A stretch of DNA of 64,000 nucleotides from Paroedura picta (Eukaryota; Chordata; Lepidosauria; Squamata; Gekkonidae). The notes beneath the pieces are model-generated. The model had not been told where the DNA came from, ran no database searches, and was given only the letters and a program-made list of their open reading frames with translations. Position 1 is the first letter of the stretch. Each line of letters opens with the position of its first letter. Location: contig NC_135373.1 of NCBI RefSeq assembly GCF_049243985.1, positions 92,747,213-92,811,212 on the forward strand, written 5' to 3'. Positions 45,569 through 58,238 of this stretch are shown one piece after another. Made by a program: the position numbers and the translations under genes.

Positions 45569-46427
45569 AGCGGCCTTGGCGTTCCTCGCAGCCCAAGGAG
45601 AGCGCCAGCAGCCCCCCCCCCACTCCCCCGCCGTGACGCTGGGCGCTCCAGAGACCTCCCCCGCCCGCCCGCCCGCCCGCCCGCGGCGAACGAGCAGCAG
45701 CGGCGGGTTTCATTCGCAAAGCAAAACAAAGCGGGCTGCACCAGCGCACGCGGCGCCCGCCCCCTCCCCCTCCGCCTGCAGGTCGGCGGCTCCTGCCTTC
45801 CCGCGGGGGCTGTTTGCCGGCTTGTGCTCGTTCGGCGCCACCGCCTCACATGAATCTTTTCTGCCCTCGCTAGTAACCGAATAATAAACCTGAGCCGGCC
45901 TTCCCCGCTGAGGGCAGAGCGGAGGAAGGAGAGAGAGGGCGGGCGGGCGGCGGCCAATGCTGCTGCTCTTCGTCGGCGGCTTCCTGCATCCCTCGACTTT
46001 GCAACCCAGCCCGGGCTCGGCTGCCCCTGTGCAATCCATCACAGCCAGCGCCACCCACTCCCGGCCACCGCGAGCCCGCCCGGGAGGCGAAGGTAAGCGC
46101 CGTGGGGCTGATGCGCACGACTCCCTGCGCGTTTCCTCGACAGTAGCCCGCCCGCCCGCTCGCTCGCTTGGAAAGCGCTGTCCCTCGCAGGCAGCCAATG
46201 GGCTGCGGCTGCGGCTGTCGGGCCCAGGTGGCAGGCGAACGGCCGGGCGGGCGGGCGGCGCCTCCCCACTTCCTCCGGGCTGCCGGCGCCTCAGACGCTC
46301 CCTCGCAAGGGGAGGGGGGGCAGGAGGCGGAAATCCTTCCCCGGGGCCACGCGCGGAGTCGGCGCCGTCAGTGGGGGATGTCCCACGAATAACGCCGCCG
46401 CCGCCTCATTCCCCTCTTGGCTTGCAG

Positions 46428-46627
46428 GTTGCCGCTGCGGGCGGGCTCTCGATGGGCTGGGCCGGCGCCAGGGCCTGCGCTGTGGGCAAGGTGTGCCCGG
46501 CTCGCCCGGCTTTGCCCCCAAATGACCCTGCGCTCGGCCGAATCCTCGGATGGCGCCGACCCGGCTGGAGGGGCTGCCGCCGAGCCCGACCGCCTGGACG
46601 CTGCCATGAGGGAACTGAGACGCTCAG
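46428..46627 (+). other. SOCS2: SOCS2 exon 2 (5'UTR end plus first coding part)
   Basis: The acceptor CTTGCAG ends at 46427 and the donor GTAAGC begins at 46628. The upstream partner is a non-coding exon ending at 46092 with donor GTAAGC. The coding part begins at ATG 46522. Confidence 0.75.
46522..46627 (+). CDS. SOCS2: SOCS2 coding exon 1
   Basis: 106 nt, MTLRSAESSDGADPAGGAAA then EPDRLDAAMRELRRS plus one base. The Ala/Gly-rich stretch reflects the CpG island. Confidence 0.93.
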
Positions 46628-48727
46628 GTAAGCCCGCGCTGCGCCCACCCACCGGAGCGGGGCCGCGCCTGGAGCACTCCGGGCGGCTTCGAGCGCAGGG
46701 GGAGCCCGCTTGGGCCGCTCTCTTGCAGACGCGGATTCCGGACAGGAGGGAGCCCCGGGTGCGCGTCTGGAACGGGGGGAGAAGCGTGACCGCCGCTCGA
46801 GGGTCACCCTGGCCAGGGAAGGGGGCCTGTCCGGGCCGAGGAGCGTGCCCCGAGCACCCCGCGGACGAAAAGGCGCCTCTGTTCGCCTGACCTCGCGGTC
46901 TTGCAGGCGCCGCGCGGAGCTGTCCTCGGTTCGATGCGGGCGCCTGAGCACCCTCGTTCCTTTTGTTTTTTGCCTTCGAGGCGCTGCGGAGCTTCAGGAT
47001 TTCGGGATTCTAATTCTTGACCAAAACGAATGAACGGAAAGAGGCACGAGTCTGGTTGCGCGCCGTGTGTGGTGGGAAGAAACGGTTCAGACGCGCCGGG
47101 CTGGTTGCACGGGCCACTCGGCAGCAATGCCCGGCTTAGAAAGTTCGGATGGAGAGGGCGCGGGGGGGGGGGATGACTATGCGTTGGTTATAAACCGGAA
47201 TGGCTTGAAACGATGCTCCGGTAAACAGTTGGACAATTAAGGCCGGCTCCTCGGGGAGGTCGAGAATTGCTGGCGTCTTTCTAGGAAAACAGAACGGGGC
47301 TTCGGAAGCTGTTTAATTCTTTTTCAGGCTAGCCCTCCGAAGGTATGCCTTGCCCTGGGCAGAAATTAATTCAGTGCCTGGGCACTTATTGCATGCTACC
47401 TTTTCCCGAAAAGAGACTTGGCTACACGTTTACTACTTTAGGGTGGTAACTGCATGGAGTGAGCTTCAGGGACAAAATAGGTCTACTTTTAATTAGAAAG
47501 GCAAAATGTCTTCTGTTACATGGTGAAATTTGTTACAGATGTGGAAGGAAATGGGGTCATTCTAAACATTTAAAGATGTTGCAGAAAAGTAAATGCCCCT
47601 CCCTCATTTACTGTGCCTTGTTTTTATAAATAAGCAAAGCAGCAGTATCTTCTAGGGCTGTAATTACTTTGTCTGTAGTCTCTGAAGTAGTTCTAATGGA
47701 AGTTCAAAAACTGGAATAAGTGTAGTTTAGTCTTTTAAGGTTTGACTTTGACCTCTGCTTTGTTTTGCTACTGTAGAGAAACACAGCTACCCCACTGTAA
47801 TTACTTTCACATTTCTCTTTAAAGTTTCAATAAACCCCTTTTGGTTTAAGATGATTTCAGGAGTCAGAGCTTTGCTGGAATACTTGGTGATTAAAGTAGA
47901 TTTTTGAAGGCGCTATTAAAAAGTGTTTCAGTAGGGCACTTGCTGTCACATATATAGCACTTGCACAGTTCCACAGAATCTAATGGGACTTGCTCCCAAA
48001 TGACTATTTATGACCTCAGTCTTGTGTTTTGTCTTCAGAGAGGTCACTTTTATTCCCATTTATAGAAAGGACGCTCACACGGTGTGAAACCATGGTTTGC
48101 TCATGGTCATCAAGTAAATGACGCAGCCAGGGTTTGAACTCAGTCTCATAATCTCGCACCAAAATATCTTCAATACATCCAACTTCATGCTACTTTTTCT
48201 GATAGAATCTACATGTTTTACAAAATTGTTAAGATCACTGAATAACTTTTGTTTTCCTCTCTGTATCAGGATGGTACTGGGGTAACATGAGTGTTGCAGA
48301 AGCCAAAGAGAGATTACAAGATACTTCTGAAGGGACTTTCTTGGTCAGAGACAGCTCGCACTCAGAGTATCTGCTTACTATTTCAGTGAAAACATCAGCA
48401 GGACCGACCAATCTACGTATAGAATTTCAGGATGGGAAATTCAGACTGGATTCTATCATCTGTGTCCGATCAAGGCTCCGGCAGTTCAACAGTGTGGTCC
48501 ACCTGATTGAATACTATGTTCTTATGTGCCAGGACAGAAGTACTGCCACTGAGATGCCTTGCAATGGAACAGTCCATCTTTATTTGAATAAACCCCTCTA
48601 CCATTCAGCTCCCTCTCTGCAGCACCACTGCAGAATAGTTATTAACAGGTACACAAAAGAAATCCAGGAACTTCCTTTACCAACAAGATTAAAGGAATAC
48701 TTGAAAGATTATCAATATCAAGTGTAA
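46522..48727 (+). CDS. SOCS2: Suppressor of cytokine signalling 2, complete
   Basis: Coding exons 46522-46627 and 48270-48727 join to 564 nt, 187 aa plus stop (human 198 aa from memory; the N-terminal region is shorter). The start MTLR matches the human N-terminus. Domains in order: variable N-terminus (1-24), extended SH2 helix (about 25-35), SH2 domain from GWYWG at 36-40 with the phosphotyrosine-binding Arg62 in GTFLVRDSSHS, and a C-terminal SOCS box (150-187). The SOCS box has a BC-box (SLQHHCR, 151-157) and a Cul5-box-like LPLPTRL (170-176). Known role: binds phosphorylated growth-hormone receptor and other targets and recruits Elongin B/C and Cullin-5 for ubiquitination, giving negative feedback on JAK2/STAT5. 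Tandem STAT5-type sites lie about 1 kb upstream of the start codon. The 146-residue frame starting at 48287 is only exon 3 read from an internal Met. Confidence 0.97.
48270..48727 (+). CDS. SOCS2: SOCS2 coding exon 2 (SH2 and SOCS box)
   Basis: 458 nt, starting GWYWGNMSVAEAKERL after the acceptor TGTATCAG and ending KEYLKDYQYQV then TAA. Confidence 0.97.
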
Positions 48728-51700
48728 GTATATATTCTACTCTGCCACCCGAAAACGTATTTTATGATTTTGGCACAAATGCATCATGTAAGTTGCTGTC
48801 AAAATGATTATTGTGGCGGTCTATGGAGTGGGAGGAAGAACACGTGATGTCCCATGATCAGAGCACAAGTTAAACAGTAATGTTGGTGTTTCTTCAGAAT
48901 GATCGTCTCTGAGCCAGTTGAGAAAACAGTGCCTGGGAAGACATACAACAGGAATGTAAGCTGTGGCAGAGGGGAATGTTTTATCTTAAAATAGGTCCTC
49001 CTGCTCTCTGCTCTACTACGCTTAACATGTTCTTAAGTCAGACATGCCACAGTCATATTTAGTTGGGACTCGACAAGCTGAAATAGTTTTATGTTCTCAG
49101 TACAAACAGAAGATCTCCGCGCATTAAAGCTCAGTTGAAATATTTTGTTAATGATGTGGCTGCATTTGAAAATCACTTCTGTGTGGTTGTGGTGGTGGAA
49201 GCAAAAGATTTTCCCACTCAATATAGGTGAGTGATGTCATAGGCATTTCCTAATGAGTCTATAAGGCTTATTCAGTAGTATTCTGTGAAGGAATTACAAA
49301 AGCAACCACTACAGTAACGGGATGAAGAATGCATGTTTTCTCAGTGGTTAGATAATGTCCTTTGAGCACCAGGAAAGTACAATATCTGTGTGTAAATTCA
49401 GTGTCCTTCAATTTTACAAAAACAGGTGAGAGTAGACATCTAAATTCTGTGCAGCACAATAGACCACAGATCTCAGGACATGAATCTTCAGGTAGTTCAG
49501 ACACAAGCATCAGAGAGGTTGGTGAAGGTTGATTGCTAGATTTTAAATCTATTTGGTGCTCTCTGTTACATGTTTCTATATTTCAATTTGTTCACCAAAT
49601 TTGTAACATGCTAATTTTTCTTTATGGTAAAATATATCAGTTTTTGGAAGATGTTCTTTCGTTCACAATATTGTCCTTTTTATAAATTTCAAACTCTGTC
49701 TACTTGTAAGTTATCCACATTTACTCAGAAGCAAGTGTCTAATTTCACACATGTTGGATAATGCATTTTCAATGCACTTTAGAAAGTGGATTTTCCTGTT
49801 TTGCACCGGAGAATCCAGCTGTAAAAGCACATAGAAAGTGATTTACCAGATGCATGTGAAATTAGGTTGCTGCCCCTTTGGATAATCCATGTGGCTGACT
49901 TCTAAGCAGACATGTTTAGGATCAAGTTGTGAGATATCTAAATACATTGAGCTGGAGAACTAACAAGTGTTGTTCTCTTTGCATTGAGCCATGTTTGTCT
50001 CCCCTCTATGCATAGTACTGTACTGCATATCATAATCCAGTGAAAGGAATCTTGTTCCAAAAGAATTTCAGAACTGGGTTGCAGAAAGAAGCACTTCACT
50101 AACTTTTATGAAGGCCCAGTGGGTCTCTTGTATATTAGGATGATATATCAACATTTTTAGCCTGTGTACCAAAAAACATCCTAGGTCCAAATTATTGCCT
50201 ATAATAGGCCTCCCTTGAATGAGGCTTTGTAGATTCCAATACTGCAGTCTTGCAGTTGTGGTTACCATTCCATGCCGGAACGTGGATAGGTCCAATTATG
50301 ACTACTTTCTACAATGTAGAATTTCCCCCCCTTATTTCTTTGAAATGCAAGTGAGTTTGCCGGTTTTAAAGATTGTGTGTTCACAGCTGTAGCTGTCTGA
50401 TTTCAGATTGTATTCAATAAAGTCAATGTAACTGCAAAGGCTGTAGTTCCTTAATGGTATTTTGATGTGCTCAGAGGCACTTTGTAGAATTAAAGCAACA
50501 TTTTTGTTCATTTTGCCACACTCTCCTTTCATCTTGTTTGAGAAAGACCTGAATATTGGTAAAAGCCAGTGTTATTACATTACATACTAGTCCAGCTGTA
50601 ATCTTCATTGTAATTAATTTATAAAGTATTTTGCAATTCATGTTGATCTTCACAACAGCATTGAAGTTTAAACATCATATACGCTCTTGAATCCATACAT
50701 GAAATACCACTGCATAAATGGCATTTGAAAGTTGAACCTACTATGACTTTGCTGAGACATATTATTACTATCCTGATATTTTATTTATTCCTTTGTTTAA
50801 TGCTTGCAAGGATACATTTGAATATGAGATGGCAACAAAAAATCATCAGAGCTAACTAAATTGCACAGTATTTTACCAACCTTTCTTTCCTAAACTGTCA
50901 AGGATAAAGCACAAAGGCAATCAAGAAAGTTGTTCTTGGCCATATCACTCAGTTGACGCATTATATTTGGCAGCACCATTTCCAGGTCTTTATAATCTCA
51001 GTGAGAATCTTTGAACATCTCTCGGGCACACATTGGTTTGTCAGTATGGACAGCAGTCCAAATGGAAGTCCATAGAAGAAATACATTCTGGAGTCCACTG
51101 CTCCAGTGAACTGGTTTCAGAGCCAATGTCACTTCTTGAGGCTGATTGGAGGGAACATAGGTGGGCCATTTAGCAGAATGTGCAAATGTCAAACATTGAT
51201 TACTCTTGGCATTTACCAATACTAGTGCATACACAAACCGTACCTCTTGGGAATGTGCACAACTTGTAAGAGAGCCTGATCTTGTCATTTGTTATTGTCG
51301 TATATGTTCTACGTTTTAAGGTCCAGATGTAATTTTATAAACTCTTGTTTAAAGTAAGCAAGCGTCAATGTACATGCGTGTAGCACTTTTCAAGCTCACA
51401 TCTAGAAGCCTGGGCTGTAATCACAGTGTGACTTGCAGAGTTTAATAAAGGGCTCTATTCCAGCACAGATAACTTTGTGATAGTATCCAAATCACATTAA
51501 GCACTCAAGTGATGGGAGATCTTGAATATGATGTGTCTCATGCTACTTTATGTATATTAAAAATAATTTCATTGATTTGTAGAAACAAGCAGTATAGTGG
51601 CTTGCATGAGCTTATTAGTTTAGCAATAGTCTTCATTTTAATGAGCATTTATGATAACAGCAATCTAGTAGAGTAGAAACTACATCACCTTTCCTCTTGA

Positions 51701-54700
51701 TCCTCAGTAGGGTGGAAGGAGGCATTAGAAATGGAAAAGAGTTGTGAAAATATGCCACTGTAGCCAAAGGATTATGCCTCATGCTTCTCACTGGCCTTTC
51801 TCCAACACATTCAGCATTCTCCTTGGTGAATCCTACTCCTGTCAGTTTTATTGCCCTGTTGACTTGGATCACCGATGACCAGGGACATTCACATTTGTCC
51901 AGTCTACACAGGGACACAGAGAAGCTGCAATGAGAAACTGGCCATAAAAAACAAACTCGGGATCTTATTTCACTTTCTGGAGCCTGTAAACTGGGAAACC
52001 GATCTATTGAAAACAAATCCTAATCAAACATTCATTCTAGTCATACAAGCTTTTTTTTAAAAAAAAGGGTAGCATACATTTTGTCTTAAGATGTCAATTA
52101 GAAAAGGTATTTAATGCTACTTATTAACTCTGTTTTCTTTAACAGTGCTATGTCTATGTATAGGGGGTTAAGCTGTTTCAGTTTTGTAATGCAGTATAGA
52201 AGACAACTGTGACCATTCTTCAAAGTCTGGCATCAACACCACTAGTTAACCCATGTTCAAAAGGGATTATCATTTGTGAACAGGTTATTGGTTTAGATCT
52301 TCCAGTCTAAATTATGTAATGTGAAAGTGAATCCAATTGATTGTAGTGGGACCTTCTCCATTAAAATGTATTTAAAATAGAGGCTATAGAAAATTATGTT
52401 TAGGTCATAAGACTTTTTGTGTAAATAGCACTACTTCCATGGAAGCAGTGTGTTTGTTATCCCAAAGCTCTCCCTCATGCCTCGGTGCCAACAAGCATAT
52501 CAATGTTAATGTATTTTATTTACAGTTGTTTGGGTTCCTTATTTCAGTATGCTGCTTTGAGGGCTTTAGTAGAAAAGCAGCTAATAAAGTAAACAAGAGG
52601 CCATTTCTGAATCCTTAAAAGCATTAGGCAAGCATGTGAAAATAAAATGCAGCTTAACAGGTCATTTCTGTTTGAATACCTTTTGGAACATTATAATTTT
52701 TGCTCATCCATCTTTACTCCTGACTATGGAATTATGTAGAATCAAAGCTTTTTTTGTGTCACTATGCACCAGTATGGTGTACCAGCCCCTCTTTTGGCTG
52801 GGGCTTGGCTATATTTTTGTGTTGGTGCCAGATAAGGCCAACAGATTAGAAGCCATGAATTTAGATCTGTCAGCACAGCCTGGCCCCAGAGCAAAAAATG
52901 GCCAAGCCCTGGCTGAAATGACTGGCCCAGTCTGGCCCTGAGCAGCCTATAGTCTCAGGTAAGAGGTGTCTTGGCTGGTTGGTTGTTTCAACCTGAATGG
53001 GATCCCAAAAACCTCAAGTATCAGAACGTTAAAAAACCCCTTTTTACCAAAGAAAGCAGTATGTAGGATGACCTGAGGGAGCATCCTGTGTTCCTGAATC
53101 ACTTTGCAAGTCAGCAGCTAAAGTGGAATTTGAGTCTAGGGGTAATGTCAACCTTCCATTTGGTGCTTATTAAGAATCCTGTATTATCAGTTAATTCTGT
53201 CCTCTTGTTGCTGCACACGACATACTTCCTTATTGGCAGGTCTTCTGACTCTCTAGATTCAGATGCTTTGAAGTAGTATCATATTTCATTTGAAATCAAA
53301 GTTGCATGTGCTGATACCTATAAAGCTGAGACTATCCCATCTGTTGGCTTTCTCAAATATCATTAAGCACATATTTAAAAATTCCCAATTCTGTGGTGAT
53401 GGCTGATTTCAGATCAGTACAGGTAATATTTCTCCAGAGTAATAAAATGGCTTTCCCTTCTAAACCATTTAGCTGTTCTTTCCTTTCTGTCCTAATGGCT
53501 TTAAATTTGATGTTATATGTGTTGTAGCATTGCGAAAGAATTCGAATAGTGATAGACAGTCTGTTGCTCTCCAGACCCACTATTAAGCTTGCATGAAAAC
53601 GTAGTGACTGTGGTTGGCTCAAAAAACCCATGAGAATTTCATTCCTAGTTCTATTTCTTGAAACCAAGACACAGATTGCAATTGGAATATCTGGGCCCAG
53701 TTATCTGTAATGAATTAAGTAGCTTCCTGTTGCATATTTGCACCACAAAATTTGTGGTGAACTGCTTTGCAGCATGGAATATGGAATTTTCAAGAATAAT
53801 CAACAGCCAACAAACTTCCAAATTTTAAACAAGGCTTGGAGCAAAAAAATAATATTGCAGGATGTAAAACAGTTATTTGGCACAAGAACATGCTACAGAA
53901 ACTATGCTGAGAATACAGAATGAGGATTTTTTTAGAGTAAAAAAAAAAAAAAACTTTTGGAACCTTCCAAGCCAAACATGCAAAGCAGATTTAGTGGTAA
54001 TGTTCATGTATTTGTTGTTTGTTTATTGATTGATTCTTGACCATAAGCATTTCAAGTTTAAACTCTGGATTTCAGAAAGGCCTGCCATCAATTTTAGAGG
54101 AATACTACTTTGCTGGAATTCTAGCACTACTGTTTAAGTTCACAATAAAACTAATGGTAGTCTAAAAATCAGGGCCATGTAAAGGCCAGGAATTTCCGTA
54201 GCTCTTCAAAATACTTTTCTGACTGACCATAAGACAAACAAACAGACCAAAGGTCCAGCATCTGGTTACTTACTCATAGTGGTTAACTAAATGTCTCTAG
54301 GAAGCACAGAAAATGTGTGAGGTATGGTGAAACAAACTCTGCAGGCAATTCATTCTACCATGGTGGGTGTTGAATTTGCTCATCTAGCCCCCCCCCCCCC
54401 AACTGAAAAGAGCCTATTGGGTTCTCTTCCATTGCTTTATCCCAACATTCCAACACAGTCAGATTTGGTTTCACTGTCAGCACTAGATATGAGTGGGAAG
54501 CGTTGCAATTTTACTTATTATACTCATTCTGTTCTGAGAAGTCTTCTCCCAGCCTTCTCTTTGTACATTGGTAAGCACAAAGCAAGTTAGGTTTTTATGT
54601 AGATTATAAAACAAAGCACCATAACTTGGGGAGGGGTAACAACTTGCATGTGCTGGCAAAAATTAAAAATGTATAGTTGAACAAAAATTGGCAAAACTTC

Positions 54701-54762
54701 TGCAAAAAAAGAAAATGGGCAAAAACACATTTCTCTGTCCTTCAATGTAAACTTATTGTCCA
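48728..54762 (+). other. SOCS2 3'UTR and spacer
   Basis: AT-rich, mostly single-copy sequence. Plus-strand AATAAA signals are at 50416-50421, 51444-51449, 52583-52588 and 52641-52646, so the mRNA could end anywhere from about 1.7 to 3.9 kb past the stop. No repeat of the main families was recognised before 54763, which fits conserved UTR sequence but does not prove it. The 101-codon frame at 52636 has no recognisable domain. Confidence 0.4.
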
Positions 54763-55099
54763 CTGGTAGCAAAGCCCATTTCTAAAATGGGCCGTAAGAA
54801 AGGTGGAAGAGCCCCTGCAGAGTAGTGCGGGTGAGCTTGCTGGCTCTGCCTTTACGCTCTCGTTCCTGCAGAGCAGGGAGGGCCTGGTGGCAAGCTGGGC
54901 CGGACGCTCCCCCCCCCCACACATGCACTCGCCCTGTGTCCAAGAGGCTCAAGCAGGAGGTATGGCCACAGAGTGTATCTTGACGGCCTTTCCGGCCCCG
55001 ATCCTCCCCATAGCCAGGAGCCTTGGGAGCATGGCACAGCCGCTGCTGAGTGCAGTCAGGTGGCCTTCCCCACCCTCCTGGCAGCCAGCTGGTAGCAGA
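54763..55099 (-). mobile_element. Possible Helitron G, decayed
   Basis: On the minus strand the 3' end has the hairpin GGCCCATTTTAGAAATGGGC followed by TTTGCTACCAG and host T, close to the family 2 end (GGGC, TTTGTCC, CTAG, T). The 5' edge is a guess at TC after A near 55099. The interior is GC-rich and unlike copies A, C and F. Confidence 0.35.
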
Positions 55100-55969
55100 T
55101 CTATTTACCTATTCAGGCAAGGCAACATAATGGCGGTATGCCCATTGTTTCTATCAGTGCCAGTTGCTGGATGCACTAGTTCTAAGAATCTCTCTAATTG
55201 TTCCAGTTCAGTAAGGGTATTTAGCTAAAGCAAGAGCCTAATAGGACTTATAGACATGACACTGACCCATATCTGACATGAGATACACTTGTTTAGAGGC
55301 AAACTGATAAGTCATAAAAGGAAAACATTTTCAATCACACTGAGGACCAGTTCTACCATTTGCTAAATGCTGTCTTTTCCCATGGAAGATAATATGAATG
55401 GAAAGATAATATGAATGATTGCATAGCAGAAGGATACAGGCATAACTGTAACCATATTTTGGGAACCAGAAGCATTTGTGAACTCAAGAAATAGACACTG
55501 GGAAGCCCTGGGATAATTTTTCATGCATTTTAAGTGTGCAAACTGGATAGAGCCTGCTTTTATCCCATTTTCAATTGCCATCCCTGGTCGTTCCAATTCT
55601 TTCAACTAACATTTATTTTTCATGTAATTAGATCTGCAACATTTACAGCAAAATACTATGCTTGCTGGGTGAAAAGTAAGCTCTACTTTATCCAATGGGG
55701 CTTACACCTAGGTAAGTATGTGCATGCTTGCAGTGCCTGGTGATAATTTAGTAAAAAATAACTGATCAAAAACTTTTGAAGGACTAATAAAAGGGCTTCC
55801 ATTTAATAAGTCAGCAAAATATTTGCTAAGAAATTATTTTCAAAAAAATTAAATAATTTTCAAAATAATTTCTATGTTGCCTTTCCATTCAAGATAGCAA
55901 ACTTTTCAAACATTAAAACTGTCTATATATGTATATATACAATATTTAAAACCACTGAATAAAACATAA

Positions 55970-56210
55970 GCACATAGGCATACTAACAGGGAGGAAACCT
56001 AAACAAAGTTTTCACTTGCTGCTGGAAGATAACAATAGAGGGAAAATCTCCTTGGGGAGGGAGTTCCAAAGTTTCAGCCTCACAAACAGGAAGGCCCTTT
56101 CTCACTTTGCCACACAACTATCTTCAGGTGGCCTGGGTACCCGAAGTAGACCCTTTGAAGAAAACCATATATGTCCTTATGAAAGGTGAAGGTGTCAAGC
56201 ACTATATCAG
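55970..56210 (-). mobile_element. LINE 3' fragment, old
   Basis: Minus orientation. The text 'ggggagggagttccaaagtt' and 'aacaggaaggccctttctca' resembles the 'gggagctcattc...ggccaggac...gaaggccct' module of the CR1/L2-like copies in this window. Confidence 0.4.
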
Positions 56211-58049
56211 ATGAGGCTTTCCCCTTCTAAAGCCTCTAAAACAGTTGAAAGGAAATAGCATAGAAAGTATTTGTGACAGGAAGTTCTGAATATGTTTTCA
56301 TAGTCAGAAAAGAGAAACATGGCAGTTAGATGAAAACTGCAAAACTAAGAATAATTTCCTGTTAGTAAGCCTCTTGAAATAAAATGGGACTGATTTCTGA
56401 GTAGATCTTTTGAGACTCCCATCAAGCATATTTGCATAAACACTTCTATCTAAGGGTAGCTTTTAACAGTGTGGTACAAGTGTAAGTTACAGTAATGCAC
56501 AGAAAGCATATCTGACAGAAAAAAATAAAAGAAGAAAACAAACACAGTTAAAATCAAGATGGAGAATCATGTTAGTCTCTGTAGCACCTTAAAGACTAAC
56601 AACATTTGTGGCAGGGTATGAGCTTTTGTGAATCACTGCTCTCTTCAGACTAAATTTTTATACTTAACTAGTCGGTTATGTATACAACTATCGGTGCGGC
56701 TGGCAGCACACCTGGCACTGCAGCTTCCCTGGGGCCCTCCCAAGCACGCACGCCGCCTCAGGAACTGGCAACCTTAAGCCTCCTCCCATAACCTATTCCG
56801 TACTGCAAGGTTTTCTCTTTGTCTCCTATGCTGATATGACCAACGGTACTAGGGAAAAATGGAGAGGGATGATCCATTTTTACTAAATATATTGGCACAA
56901 TGTTCCAGGAGTTTGGGGGGGGGGTATGCAATTTGCTTTCCATTTTCAGGGGAGGGCAGTATATAAATATATAAATATAAACAAACAAACAAACAAATAC
57001 AGGTAAAGAGCAATCTAGCGGCATTATTTAACACAGGTGCTTCCAAGTGCTCAAATTACTGTTAATAGAGGAAGAGGTCGTTCTGTTTGTACAATTTTAT
57101 GATAGTTTATAACATATAAAAGAAAAAGTTCTCCACCCCTTGAAATTTCTTTAACTATTTGGCAATTGGAAATAATAAACTGTGAGGCCACAAGGATTTG
57201 CTGTGGGTGGGTGAGTGGGGGTGTTAGGCAGCAATGGCCCTTTCTTTCCGCTAAGGAAATAACTGGGGGATGGGAATGGTGCCGGTGGGTGCTTCCTGTT
57301 AAAGGCCTGGCCAGTGGCAGGGTGAAGGGTAGGGGAGGCCTCCAACCTGAAGTGTACAAAGAAGGAAGTGAAAGGTTAGGCCTTTCCTCACCAGGCTGAT
57401 CCGCATCCACACAGGTGGAGTTCTGCTATCCTTACAAGTGATCTCCAAACCACATAGATCAATTTCCCTAAAGAAAAGGATGGGTTTGAAGGGGTACTGT
57501 GTATGGCATCACATCCCTCCTAAAATCAGGTCTCTCCCCAAACTCAGCTGTGCCTGGCTCCACGCCTGTATCTCCAGAAATTTCCCAAGCTGGAGCCCTC
57601 TGGGACACAGGGACTGTCATTCCACACTGGGATCTGTCATTCCCTGTCCCAGAACACTTATGGTACTCCGGGGGTGAGGGGAGGGATGGGAGGTGCTATC
57701 ATTCCAGACCTAGAGCACTGATAGTAACCTCAGGGGCCGTCATTAAAATTAATGCTACTCCCCCCCCCCCGCCCACAGCTGGTTTCTTCAAATCTATTCT
57801 GCAAGTCTACAACTTTTGTACGCTGCAATGTATTTCAACGTAACCCATAAAAGTCAATTGGCATTCCTGGCTGCCGTTATATCCAATGGAAGCCCTCCGG
57901 TGTCTCCCGCTGTTCCTAATGGGCATTGTCATTCTTTTTAGTACATCCCAGAAAAAGCTGCAATAGATAGAACCACTGGTTGGGCTAATAAAATATCACA
58001 ATAGCTTTATAGTTGCTTTACCATTCGGCTGTGCAATGTGTGCATTGCG

Positions 58050-58238
58050 GCAAGTAGGTAGGTCGCTTCAGTCGCTTCCTTTTCGACGGCGAGTTAACTG
58101 CCCACAAGAAAGATGGCTGCCGCACGTTCCGAAACTATCTTACATTGGTGTCTATTGAAGTTTGCCCTTAACACATATGGAAGCAATGCAGTTCCTGGTC
58201 TGAGAGTTTGCCTTACAGAAAGATATGATTCAAGCTCG
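58050..58238 (+). other. CRADD: Candidate CRADD 5' exon and promoter
   Basis: A CpG-enriched patch holds AAGATGGCTGCCGC (58110-58123), a YY1-type motif often at transcription starts, and a GT donor after 58238 (TCG|GTAAAT). It lies 2.3 kb upstream of the first CRADD coding exon, whose acceptor is directly before its ATG, so an upstream 5' exon must exist. From the ATG at 58113 an open frame runs 42 codons to the donor (starting MAAARSETILHWCLLKFALN). It would be out of frame with CRADD. It may be a chance frame, an upstream ORF or an exon of something else; I do not recognise the peptide. Confidence 0.45.

Larger units (their letters stand above)
45160..46950 (+). promoter_or_regulatory. SOCS2: SOCS2 CpG island and promoter
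   Basis: About 1.8 kb of GC- and CpG-rich sequence covers the candidate 5' exon (donor GTAAGC after 46092) and the first coding exon (acceptor before 46428). A 14-bp palindromic E-box and two STAT5-type motifs lie at 45533-45568, and CCAAT occurs near 45953 and 46195. The transcription start is not resolved. The many long open frames on both strands here are compositional. Confidence 0.75.

Noticed and set aside
45207-47033. Many long frames on both strands in the SOCS2 CpG island
   Set aside because: Compositional; only 46522-46627 fits the SOCS2 N-terminus with proper splice sites.
48287-48727. Single-exon 146-residue SOCS protein starting at an internal Met
   Set aside because: The upstream GWYWG and a matching first coding exon with GT/AG borders show that it is SOCS2 exon 3 and not an intronless gene.
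56670-56760. CTAG-T end with a TGTATACA palindrome as another Helitron
   Set aside because: The hairpin is weak and lacks the GCCC/GGGC form, and no TC-starting partner end was found.
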